Below, piece by piece: positions 1-8,753 of a stretch of DNA of 64,000 bases. This DNA comes from Ponticaulis sp. Lineage in GTDB: Bacteria > Pseudomonadota > Alphaproteobacteria > Caulobacterales > Hyphomonadaceae. The notes beneath the pieces are model-generated. The model worked only from the letters and a program-made list of their open reading frames with translations. It ran no database searches and had not been told where the DNA came from. Every line of letters starts with the position of its first letter. The stretch's first letter is position 1. A program made the translations under genes and the position numbers. The DNA is taken from NCBI GenBank assembly GCA_002701295.1, contig NZUJ01000087.1:1-64000 (forward strand). Direction: 5' to 3'.

Positions 1-1
1 G

Positions 2-436
2 AATGACGACATCATCAGCGGCCTTGGCGGGAATGACCGACTATTTGGCGGCAATAGTGAAGACAATATCCTTGGCGGCAGCGGCAATGACTATATCTCT
101 GGCGATCGTCATCAGGACCGTCTGACTGGCGGAACGGGTGAAGATGTCTTTGCCTTCCTCGATATTATTGATTCAGGGCCTCTTCAGTCCGAACGCGACA
201 ATATTACGGACTTCACGCAAGGAGAGGATCTGATTGATCTGACTGAGCTCGGTGATCTCACGTTTGGTGGTTCAAGCTTCACGGGCGTTGCCGGAGAGAT
301 CATCCATTATTTTGTGGCTGGAAATACGCGAACGGTTGTTGAGGTCGACATTGATGGGGATTCCAATGCGGACTTCGCTATCCTGTTATCGAATGCAGCC
401 ATCACTATGACAGCGGCAGACTTTCTGTTCGTTTGA
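2..436 (+). CDS. RTX / hemolysin-type calcium-binding repeat protein, C-terminal part (5' end outside window)
   Basis: Frame 2 translates NDDIISGLGGNDRLFGGNSEDNILGGSGNDYISGDRHQDRLTGGTGEDVF (GGxGxD-type nonapeptides) and ends FLFV* at 436. It is absent from the ORF track because it has no start codon in the window. Confidence 0.9.
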   Translation, partial: NDDIISGLGGNDRLFGGNSEDNILGGSGNDYISGDRHQDRLTGGTGEDVFAFLDIIDSGPLQSERDNITDFTQGEDLIDLTELGDLTFGGSSFTGVAGEIIHYFVAGNTRTVVEVDIDGDSNADFAILLSNAAITMTAADFLFV

Positions 437-481
437 GATTGCTTCGGGATTTTGACCTGCCGTCTGTTTTCGAGCGGCAGG

Positions 482-826
482 TCAGATCTTTTCGACATTC
501 CATGTTTTGCGAACTTCCACGCGCGCACCGGGGATGTTGTGAACCGGATGCCGCCCCGCAAGTTCGAGTGCTTCATCCATATCTGCACACTTTACAAATT
601 CCGCTCCATGAATCGACAGCAACTCATCAGAAACAGGACCGTCGACAGTTTCTGCTTCGCCCATATCCCGATGGACATGATTTGCAGCACCTGGTGGTAA
701 AAAGGGTGTCTGGAAGATCAGCTTTCCAGCCGCTCTCAGATCGGAAACCCAATCGCGAATCCGGTTCAACTGCTCGCGATCAACATCTGCGCCATCTGGC
801 GAATAGATAAGAAAAACAAATGCCAT
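482..826 (-). CDS. YciI-like (YCII-related) family protein
   Basis: 114 aa ORF with YCII-like pattern (MAFVFLIYSPDG...DGPVSDELLSIHGAEFVKCADMDEALELAGRHP). Confidence 0.75.
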   Translation of the reverse strand: MAFVFLIYSPDGADVDREQLNRIRDWVSDLRAAGKLIFQTPFLPPGAANHVHRDMGEAETVDGPVSDELLSIHGAEFVKCADMDEALELAGRHPVHNIPGARVEVRKTWNVEKI

Positions 827-928
827 CTTGTGCTCCGGCAGATTTTTTAGTCTGCAGGATGATCACGGAGGAAGGCTGATAAAACGTTTCCGACCTGTCA
901 AAGCTTACCGCGGCATGGTGTCACCCTG

Positions 929-1861
929 TTAGTCAGACACGCGGGCAATAAAGGCGGTGATGGCTTTCAGCATGTCATCTGTATCCTCAGACGGGCGGTG
1001 GCCGAAGGCATGCGCCGCACCGGGATAGAAGGCATAATCGACTTTGCCGCCACGCGACTGCCAGGCCTTGAGAAGATCAAATGTCATGTCCTGAGGGATA
1101 TTGGAATCCATGCCGGGCTGAATGACCAGAATGGGTGGCAGGTCTCCGGCTTCACCAGCGGTCACAATGCGCGGGATTGAGGCGTCCCACATCGCATTTT
1201 CATCTGAAAAATATCGTTCCGTTAGCGAAACGAGCTGGTCGATACCGGCGCGTTGAGCATATCGATAACGGGTAATGGGGGAAGAGACCGGCCACATTGC
1301 GACGACATAGTCTACGCTGGCGTCGATCTCGTCATGCGCTGTGAAGTCGTCCGACTCTCCGCGAATTGGCGTGCCGAGATGGCTTTGATCGTTCGGCCTT
1401 ACCGCAGCGAGAAGGGCGAGATGACCGCCTGAGGACGAGCCGATCAGGCCAATCTGGTCCGGATTTGCGCCAAGGCTGTCTGCATTGAGGCGCACCCAGC
1501 GAACGGCGGCGGTCACATCTGCCGATCCGTCTGGATGCTGATAATCCGGTGACTGACGAAAATCGATTGCAACGACAAGATAGCCTTCCTCGGCGAGCGC
1601 CTCGTCATATAATTTACCTGACGTTCGATCATAGGCGCCCCAAGCCCCGCCATGCACGGAAATAACCACCGGCAGGGTGCCTGTCGTGACTTCCGGCCGA
1701 TAAATGCGCGCCAGTAGCTCGAGCCCGTCAGGTTTGGCGTAGGTGATGTCTGTCCAGGTGTGGTCAGTGGCGACGGGTGTATCCTGCGCGACTGATGTGT
1801 TGTTGAAGGCAAGGCTTATTGTTGCGGCCGCAAGCGTGCCGGCTTTCAAAAGCGTGTTCAT
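929..1861 (-). CDS. Secreted alpha/beta hydrolase (esterase/carboxylesterase-like)
   Basis: Signal-peptide-like N-terminus; HGGAWG oxyanion motif, GSSSGGH nucleophile elbow, C-terminal PGAAHAFGHRP His. Confidence 0.85.
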   Translation of the reverse strand: MNTLLKAGTLAAATISLAFNNTSVAQDTPVATDHTWTDITYAKPDGLELLARIYRPEVTTGTLPVVISVHGGAWGAYDRTSGKLYDEALAEEGYLVVAIDFRQSPDYQHPDGSADVTAAVRWVRLNADSLGANPDQIGLIGSSSGGHLALLAAVRPNDQSHLGTPIRGESDDFTAHDEIDASVDYVVAMWPVSSPITRYRYAQRAGIDQLVSLTERYFSDENAMWDASIPRIVTAGEAGDLPPILVIQPGMDSNIPQDMTFDLLKAWQSRGGKVDYAFYPGAAHAFGHRPSEDTDDMLKAITAFIARVSD

Positions 1862-1893
1862 TTTTCCTCCCGAACGACACGTCTAGGGGTGTC

Positions 1894-2310
1894 TTATGGT
1901 TCTAACTTGAATGCGGGTCTCAATTCGTCGCTATCGTCAACCGGTAGATAAACCGTGCCGTCCTGCGGATCAAACAGACCGATATCGAGTTTTCCTGCCT
2001 GAGAGATCGCATTCTCGATGCCAGCCTGATTACCTGAAAAACTGTAAGAGGCATAAATCGAATCTGGTGCAATCGAGTAGTCGGTGACATCAGGACTATC
2101 ATCGTCATCTGATGCCAACGGGCCGTTCATCGGCGGATTGTGGGCAATGACCTCGTTGAACCAGGCTTGCAGCGCGGGGCTCGCCGTTTGCGGGTCATTA
2201 TAGTCGACAGGCGCTTCCCAATTTGTTGTCGACATGAACCAATCGAGGAATTCATTCGGGTCTTGATAGCGAACGATTGCCGGATCAAAAAACATCAGAT
2301 CAAAGCTCAT
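1894..2310 (-). CDS. Hypothetical protein (MSFDLMFFDPA... type)
   Basis: ORF 1894..2370; the internal start MSFDLMFFDPA is the more likely one. Confidence 0.6.
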   Translation of the reverse strand: MSFDLMFFDPAIVRYQDPNEFLDWFMSTTNWEAPVDYNDPQTASPALQAWFNEVIAHNPPMNGPLASDDDDSPDVTDYSIAPDSIYASYSFSGNQAGIENAISQAGKLDIGLFDPQDGTVYLPVDDSDELRPAFKLEP

Positions 2311-2391
2311 GGTACTTACCTCCAAACGCGGGTTTGATGAAACACCGAGGAGGTGATTGCGTAAAGACATTTGCAGCCTAAACTCCCGCTC

Positions 2392-3603
2392 ATGACGACA
2401 TCTACTCCTGATCCAACCGGCCCGTTGAAAGGGCTACGCGTTATCGAGCTTGGCGTGTTGCTGGCGGGTCCGTTTTGCGGCCAGCTTCTGGGTGATCTCG
2501 GCGCTGAGGTGATCAAGGTGGAGCCGCCTGGACAGCCTGATCCGCTGCGAGATTGGGGGCAGGCCAAGCCTGACGGGAAATCGCTCTGGTTTCCTGTTGT
2601 CGGACGGAACAAGAAGACAATCACCCTCAATTTGCGCGAAGCTGAAGGGCAGGCCCTGTTGAAAGAGCTTGTCGCGAAATCCGATATGTTGGTCGAGAAT
2701 TTCCGACCCGGTACCATGGAGAAGTGGGGGCTGGGCTATGATGTGCTGTCAAAGATTAATCCCGGCCTGATTATGGTGCGTGTCTCCGGGTACGGACAAA
2801 CAGGGCCTCATGCGAAAAAAGCGGGCTATGCGAGTGTTGGAGAGGCATTTGGTGGGCTGCGTTATGTGATGGGCGAGCCAGACCGCATGCCGAGCCGTGC
2901 GGGGATATCTCTCGGTGACAGCCTGGCTGCAACCTTTGGCGCGCTCGGTGCGCTGGCGGCACTGCATCATCGCCATGTGACGGGGCACGGGCAGGTGGTC
3001 GATTCAGCGATTTACGAAGCCTGTCTGGCCATGATGGAGAGCCTTGTTCCAGAGGCAGGCGTGGCCGGTTATGTTCGGGAGCGAACGGGGAGTTATCTGC
3101 CCGGTGTGGCGCCCAGCAATATTTATCCGACCTCGGACGGTATGGTGATTATCGGCGCCAATCAGGACACGGTCTGGCGCCGACTGGCCGCCGCCATGGG
3201 TGAACCCGAACTGGCTGACGATCCGCGATATAAGGATCACTATGCACGGGGTGAAAACCAGTTGGATCTCGATCAGCATATCTCTCGATGGAGCGTGAAG
3301 CTGACGTCTGAACAGGTGATGGCTGCATGTGAGGAACATGGTGTTCCATGTGGACCGATCTATCGCGGGCCTGAAATGCTGGCTGATGCGCATTACGCCG
3401 CGCGCGAAGCAATTACCAAGGTTTCTCACCCCTATTTTGGTGAGATCCCCATGCAGAACGTCTTCCCGAAATTTTCCGAAACGCCGGGCAATGTGCGGTG
3501 GTCTGCGCCTGAGCCTGGGGCGTTTAACGAGGAGATATATGTCTCTCTGTTGGGGCGGAATGAGCGCGAACTCGATCAATTGCAAAAGCGCGGCGTGATT
3601 TGA
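2392..3603 (+). CDS. CaiB/BaiF (family III) CoA-transferase
   Basis: GLRVIELGVLLAGPFCGQLLGDLGAEVIKVEPPGQPDPLR...LVENFRPGTMEKWGLGYD is typical of family III CoA-transferases; start chosen at MTTSTPDP. Confidence 0.95.
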   Translation: MTTSTPDPTGPLKGLRVIELGVLLAGPFCGQLLGDLGAEVIKVEPPGQPDPLRDWGQAKPDGKSLWFPVVGRNKKTITLNLREAEGQALLKELVAKSDMLVENFRPGTMEKWGLGYDVLSKINPGLIMVRVSGYGQTGPHAKKAGYASVGEAFGGLRYVMGEPDRMPSRAGISLGDSLAATFGALGALAALHHRHVTGHGQVVDSAIYEACLAMMESLVPEAGVAGYVRERTGSYLPGVAPSNIYPTSDGMVIIGANQDTVWRRLAAAMGEPELADDPRYKDHYARGENQLDLDQHISRWSVKLTSEQVMAACEEHGVPCGPIYRGPEMLADAHYAAREAITKVSHPYFGEIPMQNVFPKFSETPGNVRWSAPEPGAFNEEIYVSLLGRNERELDQLQKRGVI

Positions 3604-3637
3604 ACATATTTCAATTGACTCTCGTACAGTTATAAAT

Positions 3638-3661
3638 ATAACGCGTTATATAACACGTTAT
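3638..3661. promoter_or_regulatory. Two abutting 12-bp palindromes overlapping the start of the MarR-GNAT gene (putative operator)
   Basis: ATAACGCGTTAT (3638..3649, perfect) directly followed by ATAACACGTTAT (3650..3661, one mismatch from the first); the CDS ATG is at 3660..3662. Confidence 0.65.
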
Positions 3662-4628
3662 GGAGAGGGCGGTGAGCCAGGATCTGATCGCAAAAAGTGG
3701 GTATCTGTTTCTGGCAACGCGGATGAAGCGTCTGGCCGATCGATTGCAGGGGGACGCTTTGAAAATTTTCGCAACAGAAGGGTTTCGGGATATCTCGCAA
3801 GCCCATATGCCGGTGCTATATGCGTTGGCCCACCGCACCGAACTGAATGTGAATGAAATATCGGGGCTTCTGGGTATATCCCAGCCAGCTGTGACGCGAA
3901 CGGTTTCAGGTATGGCGCAGGACGACCTCGTCCGTGTGACGCCTATGCCTGAGGACCAGCGCCAGAAACGCGTCAGTCTGACGCCGAAGGGCCATGCTCT
4001 GGTCGACAGTATGGAGCGGACTGCCTGGGAAAGCATTACGCGGGCGGCAGATGACCTGTGCCGAGGTCTCGATACGGACATTCTTGAAAAACTGGGCCAG
4101 CTTGAAACCATGCTGGCCGAGAAGCCGCTGATGGAACGGGTGCCAACTGCTGGCAGACTGGAAGTGGTCGATTATACAGACGATCTGGCTGCAGCCTTCT
4201 ATGAACTGAATGAGGAATGGATTTCCGATATGTTCGTGATGGAGGAGGCAGATGAAGTCGTGCTCAAAGATCCGCGCGGCTATATCATCGACAAGGGCGG
4301 ACACATCCTGTTCGTGCGGAACTCAGAGGGAGAGATTGTCGGCGCGGGCGCGCTGCAGCCCGTTGGTGACGATGGTGACTATGAGCTGACCAAAATGGGT
4401 GTCTCTTCGAAACGGCGCGGTGAGAAAGCCGGTGAGTTTCTTTTGGCGGCGCTTATCCAGCGCGCGCGGCAGATAGGGGTGACAAAACTCCACCTGCTGA
4501 CGAACAAGAAATGTGAAGCTGCGATCCACCTTTATGAAAAGCTGGGCTTTTATCACTCAGAAGACGTGATGGAGCGGTTTGCGTCCAAGTATCAGCGGGC
4601 GAATGTCGCCATGCGCTATCCGATGTGA
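3660..4628 (+). CDS. Bifunctional MarR-family HTH regulator / GNAT N-acetyltransferase
   Basis: N-terminal MarR wHTH (ISGLLGISQPAVTRTVSGMAQDDLVRVTPMPEDQRQKRVSLTPKG) fused to GNAT (MGVSSKRRGEKAGEFLLAALIQRARQIGVTKLHLLTNKKCEAAIHLYEKLGF). Confidence 0.92.
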   Translation: MERAVSQDLIAKSGYLFLATRMKRLADRLQGDALKIFATEGFRDISQAHMPVLYALAHRTELNVNEISGLLGISQPAVTRTVSGMAQDDLVRVTPMPEDQRQKRVSLTPKGHALVDSMERTAWESITRAADDLCRGLDTDILEKLGQLETMLAEKPLMERVPTAGRLEVVDYTDDLAAAFYELNEEWISDMFVMEEADEVVLKDPRGYIIDKGGHILFVRNSEGEIVGAGALQPVGDDGDYELTKMGVSSKRRGEKAGEFLLAALIQRARQIGVTKLHLLTNKKCEAAIHLYEKLGFYHSEDVMERFASKYQRANVAMRYPM

Positions 4629-4636
4629 GGTGAGGG

Positions 4637-5035
4637 ATGATTCCGATTGACCGTAAAAGCCTTGTGGAGGCGGCCGACAGCCTGACGGAGTATTGGTCTC
4701 CCAGAGTGGTCGGGCAGGTGAATGATCAGCTGGTGAAGGTCGCGAAACTGAAGGGCGAGCTCGTCTGGCATTCCCACGAGCATGAAGACGAGATGTTCTA
4801 TGTGATCCGGGGCGCGTTTCGCATGGAGTTCGAAACCCATTCGGTGGAGCTGAGCGAAGGCGATTTTATCACCGTACCGAAGGGCGTGATGCATAACCCG
4901 GTCGCGGAACGAGAGTGCTGGGTCATGCTGATCGAACCGGCATCAACGCTTCATACGGGTGATGTTGTCGATGAACGGACGAAGACACTCGATCAGCAAA
5001 TGGATCAAGGTTTATCGGGCCGGCAAATAGGTTAG
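4637..5035 (+). CDS. Cupin domain-containing protein
   Basis: WHSHEHEDEMFYVIRGAFRMEFE...EGDFITVPKGVMHNPVA matches cupin motifs 1 and 2. Confidence 0.9.
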   Translation: MIPIDRKSLVEAADSLTEYWSPRVVGQVNDQLVKVAKLKGELVWHSHEHEDEMFYVIRGAFRMEFETHSVELSEGDFITVPKGVMHNPVAERECWVMLIEPASTLHTGDVVDERTKTLDQQMDQGLSGRQIG

Positions 5036-6157
5036 TTGAGGAAACTCTTCTGGTAGCGTTTCAGTCAGGAAGGTTTTGCTGGCTGCACGAGCTTCTGGAG
5101 TGTCAGCGAATTCGGAGTCGAGCAATGCACGGACGGCCAGTTTTGCGATCATATGCTGACGGCCCGCTCCAATCGCGTCGCCGAGTTCGAATGAACAGGC
5201 AGGCACGTATTCATCCGGTGAGATAAGGCCCAGTTCTGGCCCGCCGAACATGCCGTCAAAGGGATGCGAGCCCGTTCCGAATTCGGCGATTGAGCAGGCG
5301 AGTTCATCCGGGTTTCCTAACAGACGGACCGGACCTGACATGACATCTGCGAATCCTGCATGGGTCCCGCCTTCTATCTCGAGAAGGCCGCCGGATAAGA
5401 GCTTCTCTGGCATGGGTGCGGCATTCACGCGGTGCGGGACGATGGCATCTTCTGTACCGGAAATGACCAGATAGGCTGCGTTGGTTGTTGTGAAAAACTC
5501 GGGACCGAACACATCGGACGGTCCTGCCATAGACACTGCGGCTTTAATCCGGTCATCGCGCCATTCAGGGTGGAATGTGGTCAGCGTAGTGGTGAGGCCT
5601 CCGAGAGAGAGCCCGATCGCGCCAATACGGTCAGGGTCTATGGTGGCGGAGAAGGGTTGCGCTTCGTCGGACAGAGCGAGCATCTGGTCGATGATGAAGC
5701 TGACGTCTCCCGGCTGGCTTGGGACGTCATTGATGGTTGATCCGCCTGGTGCGCCGCCATTTGAAAGTGGGAAGCGTGGTGAGGCGACGATATAGCCATG
5801 GCTGGCCAGATAGTTTGCGATATAGGCGCCGCCTTCACGGTCGGAGCGGAACCCATGGCTGTAGATGATCAGGGGTGTCGGGCCGGTGAGATCTTCCGGA
5901 TACCAGATGACGGTAGGAAGGGGGCGGTTCGCTGCGCCCTCGAATGTACCGTTTGGTGGCGTCGGGCGGGAGGTATCAACCCAGTCAAAGTCTGCCTTGC
6001 CCACCTTGTAGGGGCCATCAGCAAGGCGAGCTGCGCTCTCGCTGTTCTTCGGCAGTGGCTCTGGTTTTGTGAGAAAAAGGCCGATGGCCAGCGAACAGAC
6101 GGCCAGTGCGAGCAAAGCCAGCAGCAGTATGCCAATCCATTTCAACACTTTCATCAT
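5012..6157 (-). CDS. Alpha/beta hydrolase (dienelactone hydrolase / acetylhydrolase-like), membrane-anchored or secreted
   Basis: Likely start MMKVLKWIGILLLALLALAV (N-terminal TM); YSHGFRSDREGGAYIANYLASHGYIVASPRFP and GLSLGG. 3' end overlaps the cupin gene by 24 nt (convergent). Confidence 0.8.
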   Translation of the reverse strand: MMKVLKWIGILLLALLALAVCSLAIGLFLTKPEPLPKNSESAARLADGPYKVGKADFDWVDTSRPTPPNGTFEGAANRPLPTVIWYPEDLTGPTPLIIYSHGFRSDREGGAYIANYLASHGYIVASPRFPLSNGGAPGGSTINDVPSQPGDVSFIIDQMLALSDEAQPFSATIDPDRIGAIGLSLGGLTTTLTTFHPEWRDDRIKAAVSMAGPSDVFGPEFFTTTNAAYLVISGTEDAIVPHRVNAAPMPEKLLSGGLLEIEGGTHAGFADVMSGPVRLLGNPDELACSIAEFGTGSHPFDGMFGGPELGLISPDEYVPACSFELGDAIGAGRQHMIAKLAVRALLDSEFADTPEARAASKTFLTETLPEEFPQLTYLPAR

Positions 6158-6221
6158 CGCCCGTCTCCCCAGCTTGTTTTGACCGTTGTCGGGTGAATAT
6201 TGCTTTGAGGCAAGTGGGCGC

Positions 6222-6662
6222 TCAGCGCTGGTATTTGATGAACTCGGTTTTCGTCGCCACACGGTCGTAGAGCTTGCGGGCTGTGTGGTTGTCTTCGGCT
6301 GTGGTCCAGTAGACGGTCGGGCAGCCGAGGTCGTCACCCGCCGCATAGACCGCTTCGATCAGCGCGCGACCTGCGCCCGTGCCACGAATGTCCGGGCTGA
6401 CGAACAGATCCTGAAGATAGATGACGTCCTCAGGCCGCCAGCAATGCCGGTGACGCATATAGTGGACGAGGCCCACGGCCACTTCGCCCTGCCACGCCAT
6501 CAGGCAGCGTGGCTCATAGGGACCATCGGCAAAGAACCGATCGAACGTGGCGTCGTAAACCGACTGCGGCAGCTCGCTTTTGTAAAAGGTCAGATAGCCC
6601 GTCCAGAGGCGCGCCCAGATATCTTTGTCTGCGCGCTGGACCGGTTTTATCTCGACCGTCAT
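6222..6662 (-). CDS. GNAT family N-acetyltransferase
   Basis: MTVEIKPVQRADKDIWARLW...YLQDLFVSPDIRGTGAGRALIEAVYAAGDDLGCPTVYWTTAEDNHTARKLYDRVA; start overlaps the bioY stop by 4 nt. Confidence 0.88.
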   Translation of the reverse strand: MTVEIKPVQRADKDIWARLWTGYLTFYKSELPQSVYDATFDRFFADGPYEPRCLMAWQGEVAVGLVHYMRHRHCWRPEDVIYLQDLFVSPDIRGTGAGRALIEAVYAAGDDLGCPTVYWTTAEDNHTARKLYDRVATKTEFIKYQR

Positions 6663-7204
6663 TTTGTGCGGAAGTTCGGAAGCGCCGCGACGAGGGCTGC
6701 AGCGAGGCCAGACTTCAAAACTGCGCCGATCAGGAAGGGCGCAACGCCGGTTGTCCAGGCGGTTTCCGCACCGAACAGGTTGGCGAGCCAGAGGAAACCC
6801 ATGCCGAGAATAAGGGCGTGAAAGCCGGTGAAAGCGGCAAAGCGCACGCCTGTGCCGACCCATGATTTACGCGTCGTGACGAGGCCCGCAAGGAAAGCGG
6901 CCACAGGGAAGCTCGCAAGGAAGCCAGCTGTCGGGCCGACAAAGGCTTGTGGGCCGCCCATACCGTTTGCGAGAACCGGCGCGCCGAGGAAAGCGAGGCC
7001 GAGCCAGCCCAGTACAACGCCTGCACCGCGACCGGGGCCAAGAAGCGCACCAACCAGCAGAACAATTGCGGTCTGCATGGTCACCGGCACGGGATACATC
7101 GGCACCGAAATATAGGACGAAGCCGTCAGGGCTGCGACACCGCAAATGGCAATGGTGATCGGGCGGAGGAGGCGGGCATAAGACGGCATGGCGAGCGTTT
7201 TCAA
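6659..7204 (-). CDS. bioY: BioY biotin transporter (ECF S-component-like)
   Basis: ISVPMYPVPVTMQTAIVLLVGALLGPGRGAGVVLGWLGLAFLGAPVLANG..GGPQAFVGPTAGFL is a characteristic BioY signature. Confidence 0.92.
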   Translation of the reverse strand: MKTLAMPSYARLLRPITIAICGVAALTASSYISVPMYPVPVTMQTAIVLLVGALLGPGRGAGVVLGWLGLAFLGAPVLANGMGGPQAFVGPTAGFLASFPVAAFLAGLVTTRKSWVGTGVRFAAFTGFHALILGMGFLWLANLFGAETAWTTGVAPFLIGAVLKSGLAAALVAALPNFRTK

Positions 7205-7327
7205 GGCAATGTCCTTCTGTTTCTGTCGGGTCTGGTTTGGAACCGGCAGGCAGTCAGGTCAAGGGCGTTGGGTTTCGGTTTGGTAAGCTTTGTTGCTGCG
7301 AACGGACGTGACGCCAAAGATGAAGTG

Positions 7328-8707
7328 TCAAATCTCGCTCTGGCCGCCTTCGGTGAGGAGGTCGGTTTCGCCTTGCTCGCGGCGTTCTTCTTCGACGCGT
7401 TTTTCGATGGAGGTATCGGGGCTGGTGTCGGGCGCGGCCTCGGGGGCCGGGCGCGGATGAGGGTGTTCGTCGGGCGCGGAGGTGTCGTCTGTTTCCTGCA
7501 CAATGGCGGAAACGGGCTGTGTGGGCAGGGCTGCGCCGCCCTTGATGGAGATGCGATAGCTCGGATCTGGCAGGCTGAAGCCGTTCGCTTCGAGTTCGTC
7601 TTTGACTGCAGCGATGGCGGCAGAGCGGGACTTGCCGAAGTCATTTTTGCGCTGATCAATCCAGGCGGCATAAAAGAGATTGGTGGTCGACTCGCCGATT
7701 TCATCGATGATGGTGACAGGGCCGGGATCTGTGAGGACGAACTCAAGCGCTTCAAGTCTGGCTTTTCCGAGAGCCAGCGCGCCGAGCGCATCCTGCTCAG
7801 GATCAATACCCAGGAGAAAGGTGAAGCGCCTCTCCGGATTGCGGGAATAGTTGAGAATATTGCCCTTGAAGACGGCCGAATTGGGAATGCGGAGATGATT
7901 TCCATCGAGCGTCATCAAAACGGTTGCGCGGGAGGTGAGACGGATGACGCGGCCTTCCTGGTCATTGATGACGACATGATCGTTTGGCTGAAAGGGCTGG
8001 CGGATGGAGAGCATGATTGAGGCGACATAGTTCTCGATCGTGTCTTTCACGGCAAAGCCGATGGCGAGGCCGAGGACGCCCGCCGCGCCAAGAAGCGTGC
8101 TGAGTAGCGCCGTCGCATCGAGCAGTGTGAGCGCGGCGATGACGGCGAAGATGAAGAAGACAAAGGTAATACTGGTGGATAAGAGCTCGGCCACAAATCG
8201 GTTCGGGGCGAGTGTCCGCCAGAACCAGTTGAGCCGTGAGAGGAGCCAGCCGGCCATGAAGATGGCGGCGAAGACAGCCAGTGCGAGGCCATAAAGCGGT
8301 AGATGACGGATGAAGGCGTTTAATCTCGTCTGTACCGCATCAAAGGCAGGCGTGACGCGGCGCGAAATTGTGAGATCGCGTTCGATTTCATTTTCAACGG
8401 CGACAACACCCGTCACGCGCTCGGCAAGGGTTTCGGCGCGCGCCGCAGCGTCAGCATTGGCGGTAATTCCGCTCAGGGTGACCACGCCGGACGTGACGTC
8501 GATCTCGACACTTTCGAGCGATTCGATTTCCTGAAATATATCCTGAAGGCGTGTTTCGATCTCTGCGTCGGAAACCGTGTCGCTTTCAACGCTGATGGCG
8601 GGTTCTGCCTGTGGTTCCTGTGCAAGGCCTGGCAGTTGCAAGCTCAGCAGAACAGCGATGAAAATCAGAAATCGGTACACACGACACCCCGGCAGCTGGC
8701 AAAACAA
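7328..8707 (-). CDS. BON-domain-containing MscS-family mechanosensitive channel
   Basis: Signal peptide, BON-like region (VSDAEIETRLQDIFQEIESLESVEIDVTSGVVTLSGITANADAAARAETLAERVTGVVAVENEI), then MscS core (LGAAGVLGLAIGFAVKDTIENYVASIMLSIRQPFQPNDHVVINDQEGRV). Confidence 0.92.
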   Translation of the reverse strand: MFCQLPGCRVYRFLIFIAVLLSLQLPGLAQEPQAEPAISVESDTVSDAEIETRLQDIFQEIESLESVEIDVTSGVVTLSGITANADAAARAETLAERVTGVVAVENEIERDLTISRRVTPAFDAVQTRLNAFIRHLPLYGLALAVFAAIFMAGWLLSRLNWFWRTLAPNRFVAELLSTSITFVFFIFAVIAALTLLDATALLSTLLGAAGVLGLAIGFAVKDTIENYVASIMLSIRQPFQPNDHVVINDQEGRVIRLTSRATVLMTLDGNHLRIPNSAVFKGNILNYSRNPERRFTFLLGIDPEQDALGALALGKARLEALEFVLTDPGPVTIIDEIGESTTNLFYAAWIDQRKNDFGKSRSAAIAAVKDELEANGFSLPDPSYRISIKGGAALPTQPVSAIVQETDDTSAPDEHPHPRPAPEAAPDTSPDTSIEKRVEEERREQGETDLLTEGGQSEI

Positions 8708-8753
8708 CGTGGTCTGAGGGGGTATGGTTCCCGTCAGACGGCCGGACGGCTCA

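Noticed and set aside
3004-3585. 193 aa - strand ORF antisense to the CoA-transferase
   Set aside because: Shadow of a strongly supported + strand gene.
7205-7327. BioR-type operator (TTATCTATAA-like) upstream of bioY
   Set aside because: No matching palindrome in the gap.
6947-8020. 357 aa + strand ORF antisense to bioY/mscS
   Set aside because: Opposite strand carries clear BioY and MscS proteins; composition is a GC-codon-bias shadow with no domain.
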